From NCBI GenBank assembly GCA_002007465.1, contig LNAC01000772.1, forward strand, positions 109,778 to 173,777: DNA of 64,000 bases, written 5' to 3'. The stretch is from Ailurus styani (lineage: Eukaryota; Chordata; Mammalia; Carnivora; Ailuridae). Made by a program: the position numbers and the translations under genes. Positions 1 through 11,400 of the stretch are shown here, piece after piece. How positions within the stretch are numbered: position 1 is the first letter of the stretch; each line of letters begins with the position of its first letter. The notes under the pieces are model-generated. The model had not been told where the DNA came from. It did not search any database and saw nothing but the letters and a program-made list of their open reading frames with translations.

Positions 1-382
1 TTCATTGTATTTAACCTTATTTTTTGTAAACATACACGGTGTGTTCAATTCACCAGTCTAATAGAGATATAAATAGATAGAGATAGAGTCAAAGACCAAC
101 ATAGACATAGAAACAGAAATAGATAATATAGATATAGATATAGGATTTTGTTTTATTTATTTTTGTTTTGTTTTGTTTTTGCTTGAATGATTTTTATTTT
201 TTTGTTTTTTGGTTTTTCCCCCTCTCTCTTTTCTCCCCAGTTCCAGGCCGCTTCTGAGTGGGTTAGTGTATATTTCTCTGGGGTCATTGCTACCCTTTAG
301 TATTTGGTTCTCTCATCCATCTATTCTTATATGCGTAAAATGACAACATGGAAAAAACACAAAAAAAGAACCAGAGGCAGTA

Positions 383-1254
383 ATGGCGGCTAGGGACCTA
401 ATCAATGTGAACATAAGTAATATGACAGAACTAGAGTTCAGAATGAGGATTCTTAAGGTGCTTGCTGGGCTGGAAAAAACCATAGAAGACAATAGAGAAG
501 CACTCTCTAGAGAAATAAAAATCCTTTCTGGAGAAATAAAAGAACTAAAATCTAACCAAGCTGAAATCAAAAAAGCTATTAATGAGGTGCAATTGAAAAT
601 GGGGGCTCTTACTGCTAGGATAAATGAAGCAGAAAACAGAATTAGTGCTTTAGAATACAAAATGTCAGAGGAAAAAGAAGAGGATGAAAAGAGAGACAAA
701 CAACTACTGGACCATGAGGAGAGAATTTGAGAGATAAGTGACACCATAGGATGAAACAATATTAGAATAATTGGGATCCCAGAAGAGGAAGAGAGAGAGA
801 GAGAGGGCCAGAAAGTATATTGGAGCAAATCTTAATACAGAATTTCCCTAATCTGGCAAAGGGAACAAGCATCAAAATCCAGGAGGCACAGAGAGCCCCC
901 CTAAAAATCAATAAAAATAGGTCCACACCCCGTCATCTAATAGTAAAACTTACAAGTCTTAGTAACAAAGAGAAAATCCTGAAAGGAGCTCGGGACAAGA
1001 GGTCTATAACATACAATGGTAGAAATATCAGACTGACAGCAGACCTATCCACAGAGACCTGGCAGGCCAGAATGAGCTGGCATGATATATTCAGAGCACA
1101 AAACGAGAAAAATCTGCAGCCAAGAATACTATATCCAGCTAGGCTGTCACTGAAAATAGAAGGAGAAATAAAAAGCTTCCAGGACAAACAAAAACTAAAG
1201 GAATTTGCAAACACCAAGCCAGCCCTACAGGAAATATTGAAAGGGGTCCTCTAA
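383..1254 (+). pseudogene. L1-A ORF1 (RNA-binding protein), broken
   Basis: LINE-1 ORF1 encodes the trimeric RNA-binding protein that coats L1 RNA. The start is ATG at 383 (MAARDLINVNISNMTELEFR), the same start as in L1-B. Residues 1-115 have the heptad spacing and charged composition of the ORF1 coiled coil. A TGA at 728-730 breaks the frame, a second in-frame TGA follows near 756, and a (GA)n run near 790-805 shifts phase. From 820 the frame resumes with the RRM and C-terminal domain (ILIQNFPNLAKGTSIKIQEA, then RQARMSWHDIF-like sequence) and ends with TAA at 1252-1254. Confidence 0.85.
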
Positions 1255-2424
1255 GCAAAGAGAGCCTAAAAGAAACATAGACCAGAAAGGAAGAAACACA
1301 ATGTACAGTAATAGTCACCTTACAGGCTATACAATGGCTCTAAATGCCTATCTGTCAACAGTTACTCTGAATGTAAATGGACTAAATGCCCCAACTAAAA
1401 GACACAGGTATCAGAATGGATAAAAAGCAAGACCCATTGATATGCTGTCTATAAGAAACTCATCTTACAGGAAAAGGCACCTACAGATTTAAAGTGAGGG
1501 GGTGGAAAAAATTCACCATGTCAATGGACAGCAAAAGAAATCTAGAGTGGCCATCCTTATATCAGATTAAGTAGATTTTAAGCCAAAGAATACCATAAGA
1601 GATGAGGAAGGACACTATATCATACTAAAAGGATCTGTCCAACAAGAAGATCTATCAATCATAAATATCTATGCCCCTTACTTGGGAGCAGCCAATTATA
1701 TAAACCACTTAATAACAAAATCAAAGAAACACATTGACAAGAATACAATATTAATAGGGGACTTTAAACCCCCCCTTACTGAAATGGACAGGTCATCAAA
1801 GCAAAAGATCAACAAGGAAATAAAGGCTTTAAGTGGCACCCTGGACCAGTTGGACATCACAGATATATTCAGAACATTCCATCCCAAAACAACAGAATAC
1901 ACATTCTTCTCCAGTGCACATGGAACATTCTCCAGAATAGACCATATTCTGGGTCACAAATCAGGTCTCAACAGGTACCAAAAGATTGGGATCATTCCCT
2001 GCATATTTTCAGACCATAATGCTCTGAAACTAGAACTCAACCACAAGAGGAAAGTTGGACAGAACTCAAATACATGGAGGCTAAAGAACACCCTACTCAA
2101 GAATGAATGGGTCCACCAGGAAATTAAAGAAGAATTAAAAAAGTTCATGGAAACAAATGAAAATGAAAACACAACTGGTCAAAATCTTTGGGACACAGCA
2201 AAAGCAGTCCTAAGAGGAAAGTATTAGCAATACAAGACTTTCTCAAGAAACAAGAAAGGTCTCAAGTACACAACCTAACTCTACACCTACAAAAGCTAGA
2301 GAAAGAACAGCAAAGAAAGCATACAACCAACAGGAGAAGAGAAATCATAAAGATCAGAGCAGAAATCAATGAAATAGAAACAAAAAGAACAGTGTAAGAA
2401 ATTAATGAAAATAGGAGCTGGTTC

Positions 2425-2512
2425 TTTTTTTTTTTTTTTTTACTTTTTTTGGCATACAGTTTTATGAATTTTAATAGATATACAGACTTATGAATCTCTG
2501 GGATAGTCAAGC
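2425..2512 (-). mobile_element. Small poly(A)-tailed retroinsertion inside L1-A
   Basis: L1-A ORF2 is interrupted by 88 bp: a T-rich run (2425-2450, a poly(A) tail on the minus strand) followed by about 62 bp of body. A 13-bp duplication, taggagctggttc, flanks it at 2412-2424 and 2513-2525. The body read on the minus strand (attaaaattcataaaactgt) resembles the terminal 3' sequence of old L1 elements, so it is probably a very short 5'-truncated L1-type insertion. The source family is uncertain. Confidence 0.7.
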
Positions 2513-3305
2513 TAGGAGCTGGTTCATTGAATGAATTAATAAAATTGATAAACCCCTGGCCAGTCTTATCCAAAAGTAAAGAGAATGGACTCAATTTAAT
2601 AAAATAATGAATGAAAGAGGAGAGATCACAACCAACACCCAAGAAATACAAACAATTATAAGAACATATTATGAGCAACTCTACACCAGCAAATTTGACA
2701 ATCTGGAAGAAATGGATGCATTCTTAGAGAAATATAAACNGGAGAAATATAAACTATCAAAACTGAACCAGGAAGAAATTGAAGACCTGAATAGACCCAT
2801 CACCAGTAAGGAGATTGANTCCAGCAAACAAGAGCCCAGGGCCAGTCAGCTTCCTAAGGGAATTCTAACAAACACTTCCAAAAGAATTAATACCTATTTT
2901 CCCGAAACTGTTCCAAAAAATGGAAATGGAAGGAAAACTTCCAAACTCCTTTTATGACTCCAGCATTACCTTGATCCCAAAACCAGGCAAAGATCCCATT
3001 AAAAAGGAGAATTACCGACCAATATCCTTGATGACCACGGATGCAAAAATCCTCAACAAAATACTAGTCAGTAGGATCCAAAAGCCCATGAAATGGATTA
3101 TTCACCATGACCAATTCAGATTCATTCCTAGGATGCAAGGTTGGTTTAACATTCGCAAAGCAATCAATGTGATATAAGATATTAGTAAAAGAAAGTACAA
3201 GAACCATATGATCCTCTCAATAGATGCTGAGAAAGCATTTGCAAAGTACAGCATCCTTTCTTGATCAGAACTCTTCATAGTGTAGGCATCGAAAATACTT
3301 ACCTC

Positions 3306-3518
3306 TATATGTCCATCAACAGATGAATGGATAAAGAAGATGTGGTATATATATACAATGGAATATTATGCAGCTATCAAAAGAAACGAAATCTTGCCAT
3401 TCGCAACAACATGGATGGAACTGGAGGGTATTATGCTGAGCGAAATAAGTCAATCAGAGAAAGACAATTATCATATGATCTCTCTGATATGAGGAACTTG
3501 AGGGGCAGGGTGGGGGGC
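3306..3518 (+). repeat. Out-of-place L1 3'-end sequence next to the assembly gap
   Basis: After ORF2 RT sequence up to about 3305, the next 213 bp match L1 ORF2 C-terminus and 3' UTR. They are nearly identical to 5760-5945 of the same element (tccatcaacagatgaatgga onward, to gaggggcag). This should not occur in the middle of the RT domain. It is either a 5'-truncated L1 nested here, with its end hidden in the gap, or a repeat-driven misjoin. Confidence 0.8.
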
Positions 3519-4063
3519 NNNNNNNNNNNNNNNNNNNNNNNNNNNNNNNNNNNNNNNNNNNNNNNNNNNNNNNNNNNNNNNNNNNNNNNNNNNNNNNNNN
3601 NNNNNNNNNNNNNNNNNNNNNNNNNNNNNNNNNNNNNNNNNNNNNNNNNNNNNNNNNNNNNNNNNNNNNNNNNNNNNNNNNNNNNNNNNNNNNNNNNNNN
3701 NNNNNNNNNNNNNNNNNNNNNNNNNNNNNNNNNNNNNNNNNNNNNNNNNNNNNNNNNNNNNNNNNNNNNNNNNNNNNNNNNNNNNNNNNNNNNNNNNNNN
3801 NNNNNNNNNNNNNNNNNNNNNNNNNNNNNNNNNNNNNNNNNNNNNNNNNNNNNNNNNNNNNNNNNNNNNNNNNNNNNNNNNNNNNNNNNNNNNNNNNNNN
3901 NNNNNNNNNNNNNNNNNNNNNNNNNNNNNNNNNNNNNNNNNNNNNNNNNNNNNNNNNNNNNNNNNNNNNNNNNNNNNNNNNNNNNNNNNNNNNNNNNNNN
4001 NNNNNNNNNNNNNNNNNNNNNNNNNNNNNNNNNNNNNNNNNNNNNNNNNNNNNNNNNNNNNNN
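3519..4063. other. Assembly gap (545 N)
   Basis: A run of N within the L1-A reverse transcriptase region. L1-B shows that only about 90 bp of L1 sequence should separate the two flanks, so the gap length is either arbitrary or spans a nested insertion. Translations reported across it are meaningless. Confidence 0.99.
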
Positions 4064-6283
4064 GAGAGCTTTTCCCCTAAAGTCAGGAACACGGCAGGGC
4101 TTTCCACTATCACCACTCCTATTTAACATAGTCCTAGAATTCCTAGCCGCAGCAACCAGACAACAAAAAGAAATAAAAAGCATCCAAATCTGCAAGGAAG
4201 AAGTCAAACTCTCACTCTTTGCAGATGATATGATACTTTATGTTTAAAACCAAAAGGACTCCACTCCAAAACTGCTAAAACTCATACAGGAATTCAGTAA
4301 AGTGCCAGGATATAAAATGAATGCACAGAAATCAGTTGCATTTCTATATACCAACAACAAAACAGAAGAAAGAGAAATTAAAGAGTCAATCCCATTTACA
4401 ATTATACCCAAAACCATAACATACCTAGGAATAAGCCTAACCAAAGAGGCAAAGAATCTGTATTCAGAAAATTATAAAGTACTCATGAAAGAAATTGAGG
4501 AAGACACAAAGAAGTGGAAAAACATTCCATGCTCATGGATGGGTAGAATAAATATTGTGAAAACGTCTATGTTACCTAGAGCAATCTACACTTTTAATGC
4601 AATCCCCATCAAAATACCAGCAATTTAGTTCAAAGAAATGGAACAAATAATCCTAAAATTTATATGGAACCAGAAAAGACCCCGAATAGCCAAAGGAATG
4701 TTGAAAAAAAAAAAGCAAAGTTGGCGGCATCACAATTCCAGACTTCAAGCTATGTTACAAAACTGTCATCATCAAGACAGAATGGTAGTGGCACAAAAAC
4801 AGAAAAATAGATCAGTGGAACAGAATAGGGAGCCCAGAAATGGACCCACAACCCTATGGTAAATTAATCTTTGACAAAGCGGGAAAGAATGTCCAGTGGA
4901 AAAAGACATTCTCTTCAACAAATGGTGTTGGGAAAACTGGTCAGCCACATGCAGAAAAATGAAACTGGATCATTTCCTTACACCACACACAAAAATAGAC
5001 TCAAAATGGATAAAAGACCTCAATGTGAGAAAGGAATCCATCCAAATCCTTGAGGAGAACACAGGGAGCAACCTCCTCGACCTCAACTGCAGCAACTTCT
5101 TCCTAGGAACATCATCAAGGGCAAGGCAAGCAAGGGCAAAAATGAACTATTGGGACCTCATCAAGATTAAAAGCTTTTGCACAGCAAAGGAAACAGTCAA
5201 CAAAACCAAAAGACAACTGACAGAATGGGAGAAGATATTTGCAAATGACATATCAGATAAAGGGCTAGTATCCAAAATCTATAAAGAGCTTCTCAAACTC
5301 AACACCCATAAAACAAATAACCCAGTCAAGAAATGGGCAGAAGACATGAACAGACATTTCTCCAAAGAAGACATCCAAATGGCCAACAGACACATGAGAA
5401 AGTGCCCAACATCACTCGGCATCAGGGAAATACAAATGAAATCCACAGTGAGATACCACCTTACACCAGTCAGAATGGCTAAAATCAACAAGTTAGAAAA
5501 TGACAGATGTTGTCAAGGATGCGGAGAAAGGTGAACCCTCCTACACTGTTGGTGGGAATGCAAGCTGGTACAGCCACTCTGGAGAACAGTATGGAGATTC
5601 CTCAAAAAGTTGAAAATGGAGCNCTGCCCTATGACCCAGCAATCACACTACTGGGTATTTACACTAAAGATACAGATGTAGTGATCCTTAGGGGCACATG
5701 CACCCGAATGTTTATAGCAGCAATGTCCACAATAGCCAAACTATGGAAAGAACCTAGATGTCCATCAACAGATGAATGGATAAAGAAGATGTGGTATATA
5801 TATACAATGGAATACTATGCAGCTATCAAAAGAAACGAAATCTTGCCATTCGCAANTAACTAGAGGGTATTATGCTGAGCGAAATCAGTAAATCAGAGAA
5901 AGGCAATTATCATATGATCTCTCTGATATGAGGAAATTGAGGGGCAGCGTGAGAGGTTGTGTGAGGTAGGGAGGGAAAAATAATGAAACAGAATGGGATG
6001 GGGAAGGAGACAAACCATAAGAGACTCCTAACCTCACAAAACAAACTGAGGGTTACTGGGGGGTGGGAGGGTAGGGATAGGGTGGATGGGTTATGGACAT
6101 TGGGGAGGGTTTGTGCTTTGGTGAATGCTGTGAAAGATGTAAGCCTGATGATTCACAGACTTGTAACCCTTGGGCAAAGAGTAAAAATAAAATTAAAAAA
6201 AAAAGTTTCTCAGTCCTGTCTTCCACTCTTTTCTCAAGTCCCACGTATATCCTTATAATCATTACTTTAAATTCTCTATTAGA

Positions 6284-6351
6284 GTGTGCCCAGTTGGCTC
6301 GATCAGTTGAGTGTCTGACTTTTTTTTTTTAAGATTTTATTTACTTATTTG

Positions 6352-6388
<37 letters not shown>

Positions 6389-6718
6389 AGACACACAGGG
6401 GGAAAAGGAGAGGGAGAAGCAGGCTTCCTGCCAAGCAGAGAGCAGGACATGGGGCTGGATCCCAGGATGCTGGGATAATGACCTAAGCCAAAGGCGGATG
6501 CTTAACAACTGGAACACCCAGGCACCCTGAGTGTCCAACTCTTGGTTTTGGCTCAGGTCATGACCTCATGGGTTGTGGGATTAAGCCTCCAAGTAGGGCT
6601 CTGTGCTCAGTGGGAAATTTGTTTGAAGACCCTCTCTCTGCCTCTCCTTCTCTCATGTTCTCTCTCTTTCTCTCAAATAAATTAATAAATTAATCTTTTA
6701 AAAAATAAGAAAAGTAAG
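6284..6718 (+). mobile_element. CAN-SINE (older), interrupted by a second SINE
   Basis: Plus-strand tRNA-derived SINE: head gtgcccagttggctcgatca, middle gctcaggtcatgacctcatg, then a TC-rich stretch and a tail of caaataaatta. Target-site duplications are ttctctattaga at 6272-6283 and ttctctatcaga at 6719-6730. The SINE at 6321-6528 splits it after 36 bp. Confidence 0.85.
6321..6528 (-). mobile_element. CAN-SINE nested in another SINE
   Basis: Minus-strand SINE: T-run, aagattttatttacttatt, (GA)n expanded at 6355-6385, and a tRNA-derived head ending cccaggcacc. The 12-bp duplication gagtgtctgact (6309-6320) / gagtgtccaact (6529-6540) is host SINE sequence, which shows the order of insertion. 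Confidence 0.88.
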
Positions 6719-6730
6719 TTCTCTATCAGA

Positions 6731-7034
6731 AATGTTACTTACCTCTGTTTTGCTTACATTTCTGGCCATGGCCTTGTCCTGTTCTTCCATTTGGGATAAA
6801 TTTCTCTGTCTTCTCCTTTTGTCCAAGTCTGTGTACCTGTTTCTCTGTGTTAGGAAAGTCAGCTCTGTGTGTTAGGAAAGTCTGCTATGTCTTCTGTTCT
6901 TGAGTGTAATGGACTTAAGAAGATGAGGTCTTGCAGTGCCCCGCTGTGTAATGCCCCGTATTGCCTAGGGAATGGTGCTCCAGGGATTGTCTCCAATATG
7001 TGTTGTTTGTTCTCTGCTATTTTGTCCTGGCTTT
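6731..7034 (-). repeat. Probable L1-derived fragment (5' UTR-like)
   Basis: The stretch around ttaggaaagtctgctatgtc resembles the minus-strand L1 5' UTR seen at 47535-47620 in L1-D, including a downstream aagaagatgaggtc-like segment. It is old and diverged; family and boundaries are uncertain. Confidence 0.4.
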
Positions 7035-7052
7035 TAAAATTCTTTTTATCAG

Positions 7053-7257
7053 GTGCCTGGGTGGCTCAGTGGATTAAAGCCTCTGCCTTCGGCTCAGGTC
7101 ATGATCTCAGGATCCTGGGATCGAGGCCCGCATCGGGCTCCCTGCTAAGCGGGGAGCCTGCTTCCTCCTCTCTCTCTGCCTGCCTCTCTGCCTCCTTGTG
7201 ATCTCTCTCTCTGTGTCAAATAAATAAATGAAATCTTTAAAAAAAAGTAAAAATAAA
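7053..7257 (+). mobile_element. CAN-SINE, mustelid-type
   Basis: Plus-strand SINE with tRNA-like head (gtgcctgggtggctcagt), TC-rich stretch and A-rich tail. A perfect 18-bp duplication, taaaattctttttatcag, flanks it at 7035-7052 and 7258-7275, marking a recent insertion. Confidence 0.95.
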
Positions 7258-7292
7258 TAAAATTCTTTTTATCAGTACTGTTCACCATTTTA

Positions 7293-7501
7293 TTTTTAAT
7301 TTTTTTTAAGATTTTATTTGTTTATTTGTAGAGACAGAAAAAGAGAGAGAGAGCACAAGCACCAGGAGTGGCAGACAGGCTGAGGGAGAAGCACACTCCC
7401 CACTGAGCAAGGAGGCCGATGTAGGACTCAATCCCAGGACCCTGGGATCATAACGTGTGCTGAAGGCAGACACTTAACAGACTGAGTCACCCAGGCATCC
7501 C
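7293..7501 (-). mobile_element. CAN-SINE
   Basis: Minus-strand SINE from a T-rich tail to cccaggcatccc. The duplication actgttcaccatttta (7277-7292) / actattcaccatttta (7502-7517) has one mismatch. Confidence 0.92.
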
Positions 7502-7517
7502 ACTATTCACCATTTTA

Positions 7518-7663
7518 ATTATTATGTGTCTTAGTGTGGACCTCTTTGGGTTAATTTTGTTGGAAGCTCTCTCTTCTTGCTGGATCTGGATGTCTGTTTT
7601 CTTTCCCAGGTTAAGGAAGTTTTCATGTATTATTTCTTCATGTAAATTCTTTTTTTTTTAGTT

Positions 7664-7702
<39 letters not shown>

Positions 7703-7990
7703 TTAGAGAGAGATATCATGAGAGGGGAGAAGATCAGAGTGAGAAGCAGACACCCCATGGGGCTGGGAGCCCAATGTGGGACTTGATACTGGGATTCTGG
7801 GATCATGACTTGAACTGAAGGCAGTAGATTAACCAATTGAGCCACCCAGGTGCCCTCTTCATATAAATTCTGCCACCTTCTCTCTCTCTTCCCCTTCTAG
7901 GAGCTCTATAATGTGAATGTTATTATGTTGGATGCTATCACTGATGAATAATTGACAGACTGTTCCAGGCCTTTTCTTTACTGGCACTGT
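7518..7990 (-). repeat. Old L1 ORF1-region fragment, split by a SINE
   Basis: The sequence cccaggttaaggaagttttc followed by attatttcttcatgtaaatt is the complement of the ORF1 segment seen at about 52373-52420 in L1-C (gagaacttctctaacctggg). It is too diverged to define ends. Confidence 0.45.
7651..7856 (-). mobile_element. CAN-SINE with expanded (TTTA)n tail
   Basis: Minus-strand SINE; the tail at about 7663-7703 has grown into a (ttta)n microsatellite. The head ends gccacccaggtgcc. The duplication is cttcatgtaaattct (7636-7650) / cttcatataaattct (7857-7871). Confidence 0.92.
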
Positions 7991-8250
7991 CCTCCTGGTG
8001 GCCTCCTTGATGAGGCTGCAAGAATTGTGGGACCAGGGACAAGCTAAGCTCCTGTCAGTTGGTCCAACTTCACGATATTTGTGCATAGGACACTTCACAC
8101 AAGTGGCTGACAATGGATTCATTTTTCCTTCAACAACATCCTGATTGCCTAACTCAGCACAGTGTCAGTTTGGACAAATGTTCTTCACTCCTGCAATTAG
8201 CACTTCCAAAAAAACTGCTGAGCCAGTTAACTACCAGCCTTTTCTACTTG

Positions 8251-8415
8251 GATATCTATCTATCTATATCTATATCTATATCTATATCTATATCTATATC
8301 TATATCTATATCTAATCTATCTAATTAATATATATTTATCTATATATATTATATCTACATATCTATATATATCTAATTAATATATATAATTATATATATA
8401 TATCTAATTAATGCT
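8251..8415. repeat. Microsatellite (TATC/TATATC)n and AT-rich tract
   Basis: Runs of tatc and tatatc repeats pass into degenerate tatatatta repeats. Simple sequence; the 71-codon open frame across it is an artefact of the repeat. Confidence 0.95.
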
Positions 8416-11400
8416 ACTGTCTCAAATGGAAGCTAATGCATTCAAATAAAAAAAAAATGTAGCCCTAAAATTATCCCATGTACCAGTAGTAGGATGCACA
8501 CACCACTTTGGGAATGGTAATAGGCAAGGGTATGGCCCTTCTCTGAGATTTTTTAAGCCTTTATAAAGAGCCCTTCTTAGTGAAAAGAAAAAATTTCATG
8601 GATTCCCCTAGACTGTGATTGTTCTTTAAGCATCTGCCACTTGAGAATACATATAATGACCAAGCTACTATTAATTCAGAATGAACTGGCACTGTACTAG
8701 TGATAACAGCTGTGCATGAAAACCAGCCATGTTATGGTAAGAGGAGCCACCACTTCCATCTACAGAAGGCCAGGTGTACTAACTAACACGAAGTCCCTTT
8801 GAAATTCTCTAGCTTCCTGGAATCTTCAGCCCATAGTTTCTTCCCTGATTTGGAGGAAAGGGCCAAGCATCTTTCTCATTATGTGGACGTAAGCATTTTT
8901 GTCTTCCAGCTGATCTGAGGTTCCCACCTATGAAATGTGGGTAAGAATCCCTGCTTACTTCTTATCCCACAGATATTGCTTATGTGAGTATAAACTAAAT
9001 GTTGTTATGGAAAGGAAAAGAAAATCTTAAATTGAAAATAAGTATAACCCTTCTTGTAAAACATCAGGAGAAAACAGGACTCTGTGGGGAGGAAGGAAAG
9101 AGAAAATGTGAATGAGGCAAGAACAGAAAGGCCAACAATGATGGAGACAATGGTCACAAGGATCCTCTGTGATATGCACCCCTTGACTCAGATGGAACTT
9201 GGTGGCTAAACCTGCTGTTTCATTTATAGACACCAGACAAATAGGATGAAGAGTAAAGAGGCCATATAATTGGGCAAAACTTAGAGAAAACCCAGCAGTT
9301 TTGCCTTTGGGGCCTTAGCCATGCACTGAAGGGTGGAGCATGGAGACAGGTGGCTTCTATCTAGGCCTGTCTTTGTTACTAGGGAAACAGTTCAAGGCTA
9401 TACACTGGGTCCCTTTTTCTCCTTTATGAGAACTCACCAGGACTGGTTGCACCAGAGCTGGTGGGAGGGAGGATAAGGAAAAGGTCAGAGACTTGGAGGA
9501 GAGGGGAGAGAGCACTACTTACCAGGAAGTGGGAGCTGGGGTGGGAGGGGGCTCTTCACTTTCCTTCTCAGTTCCCAAGAACAAAGAAAGCCACCAGGAC
9601 ATCACTCTCTCTTTGTGTCTTCTTTTCCACTTAAATTGTGCACTCCTTTGGAAGGCCGAATTCTGTCTGCTTGAGCTTGTATTTCATAGAAGCCCTTCTT
9701 ACACTATGAGAACTAAATAACTGTGGGTGAGCAATTCTTGGTATTATACAAACTGGGACCAAAGATGATTTTATAATAATAGGAAGAGACAATCAGGACC
9801 TTATAAATAGCTTATCAGGCTGCAGTGAACTTATTTTAACTTTGAAACCCCCTTGAGTTTTTCTGGTCTGTAACAGTGACAGCGTAACAGTGTCCAGGTG
9901 CTCCAATAAAAAAAACCAATATCCTTTCTTGATATTTCTTAAATTTTTAGTTCAAAAGATCAAAAAGAGTAAAACCTGAACTTCCTGAGTTTCCACACTG
10001 AAGATAAAACTCCTTCTAGAAAAATTCTAAACTGGGCCAATAGTGAGACCCTGATTAAAACGGAGGCTCTGTTGGGAAAATGCAGAAAGCAACACATTTG
10101 CTATCCTGATGTCATCATCACTGGCAAGCATTTCTTGAGATTCTGCTCCACAAACAGTGGGTACATTGGGCAGGGGGCATGGAGATGAATCATGAGCTTT
10201 ACAGTTCAGGAGAAAGACATGCATTCCCACAATCATGCAATGAGTTAACAGAGCAGAGGACTGGGGAGTCACATTAGTGACCTTGATATGTATTATAGGT
10301 TTTCCATTTTGGGTCAGCCAAAAAGTCAGCAGGGGATTTTTTTAAAGCCACAACCCATTTCCTTAAATGTATATTTTAGATGCCAAACTGGGAAAGATGG
10401 GAGATTAGGGGCAGGACTGCCCAGGGAAGAGACTTTAAGGGAGTGACACTGCACCTTGAAAGCAGCAGGAGTCTGATTGCTCAGAATTCTGGATTCTCCC
10501 ATATTTTCTTCATGGCCTATAGACCTTTGTGACTGCAGTCAGGCTTCCTGTGTGTTGTCCAGGAATGCTGACTTTAGGAAAGAGGGTTGTATGGATTTTT
10601 TGTTTGTTTCTATAATAAGAATCTGACATATATTTATCTTTTACATTTCTGCTGAGTGCACCAGGTGCCCCTTGAGTTGCTGGGGGGAGTTGAATGGCTG
10701 CTGCTTCCAGAATCTGTCCACCACTGGATAAAACTCTTAAGACCCAGGAGTCACTGGATAAAAATCTTAAGACCCAGGAGTCACTTTTTCATAGTCAAGT
10801 TCTGGGACTTCCCATGAAGCAGACTCCTAGACCCCACTGTGCATTCCTGCCAGCTTTGTCCCAGGACTCACTACCCATGCAGCAGAGCCTGAGGAGACCC
10901 TTGTAATTGCTGACAGGCCTGGAAGGTCCATGGGAGGGTCTCTCTCTTTGTTCTCTTTCTCTGCTGGCTTGTGTCAATTAGGGAAACTGAGCAGCTTTCT
11001 AATTAAGTTGTGAGCCTTCAGGGCAAGAGGCATCCTTTAATCAGAACCCTCAGCATCACTCTACAAAGGACCCCAATTCTACTGTCTGCTATACAGTAAG
11101 TTCATGGCCTCTGGGGAGATCTCGGCATCATCATTCCATTCTTCCAAGAGCCTCATTTACTATCTGGCTGGCCACAGGTATCCTCAAGAAGTGTGTGTAG
11201 ATTGGATGACACACGATTTCTTAAGATAGTGATCTGGGTGGTTTGTGATGTGTTTGCGTAAATGTGGGTGTGGATGAGCACATGTGGGAATGTGGTTGTG
11301 TGAGTCTAAGATGGGGCATGGTTGAGACAGTGGTTGTACCAAAATGTACTTTTATTTTTCTTCTTTGAGCTATCCAGAAAGCCTGAATTCTCCTCTCAAG

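Larger units (their letters stand above)
1334..5931 (+). pseudogene. L1-A ORF2 (endonuclease-reverse transcriptase), broken and gapped
   Basis: ORF2 supplies the nicking endonuclease and reverse transcriptase used for target-primed insertion. The likely start is ATG at 1334. Endonuclease signatures are at 1682-2227: LIGDFKPPL, where the family has GDFN (so N is replaced by K), [10 protein letters not shown], and the catalytic SDH in [15 protein letters not shown] sequence is seen before the gap ([20 protein letters not shown] at 2950-3030) and after it ([20 protein letters not shown], then the active-site FADD in [10 protein letters not shown] near 4215-4245). The C-terminal Cys-rich domain ([10 protein letters not shown]) lies near 5500. 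At least eight stops or frameshifts interrupt it. Confidence 0.88.
1..6204 (+). mobile_element. L1-A: nearly full-length LINE-1, 5' end outside the window
   Basis: The order is LINE-1: the end of the 5' UTR (1-382, with gata repeats that match 22778 onward in L1-B), ORF1, ORF2, a 3' UTR (5932-6180) and an A-rich tail ending at about 6204. The 3' UTR matches the young fragment at 18258-18461 closely, so the element belongs to a fairly recent carnivore L1 group. It carries many stops and frameshifts, an 88-bp foreign insertion at 2425-2512, a 545-bp assembly gap and several single N. It cannot code for intact proteins. The left target-site duplication lies outside the window. Confidence 0.93.

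Noticed and set aside
3327..4247. Open frames spanning the N gap (306, 258 and 220 codons)
   Set aside because: They are mostly undetermined residues; the gap removes any stops.
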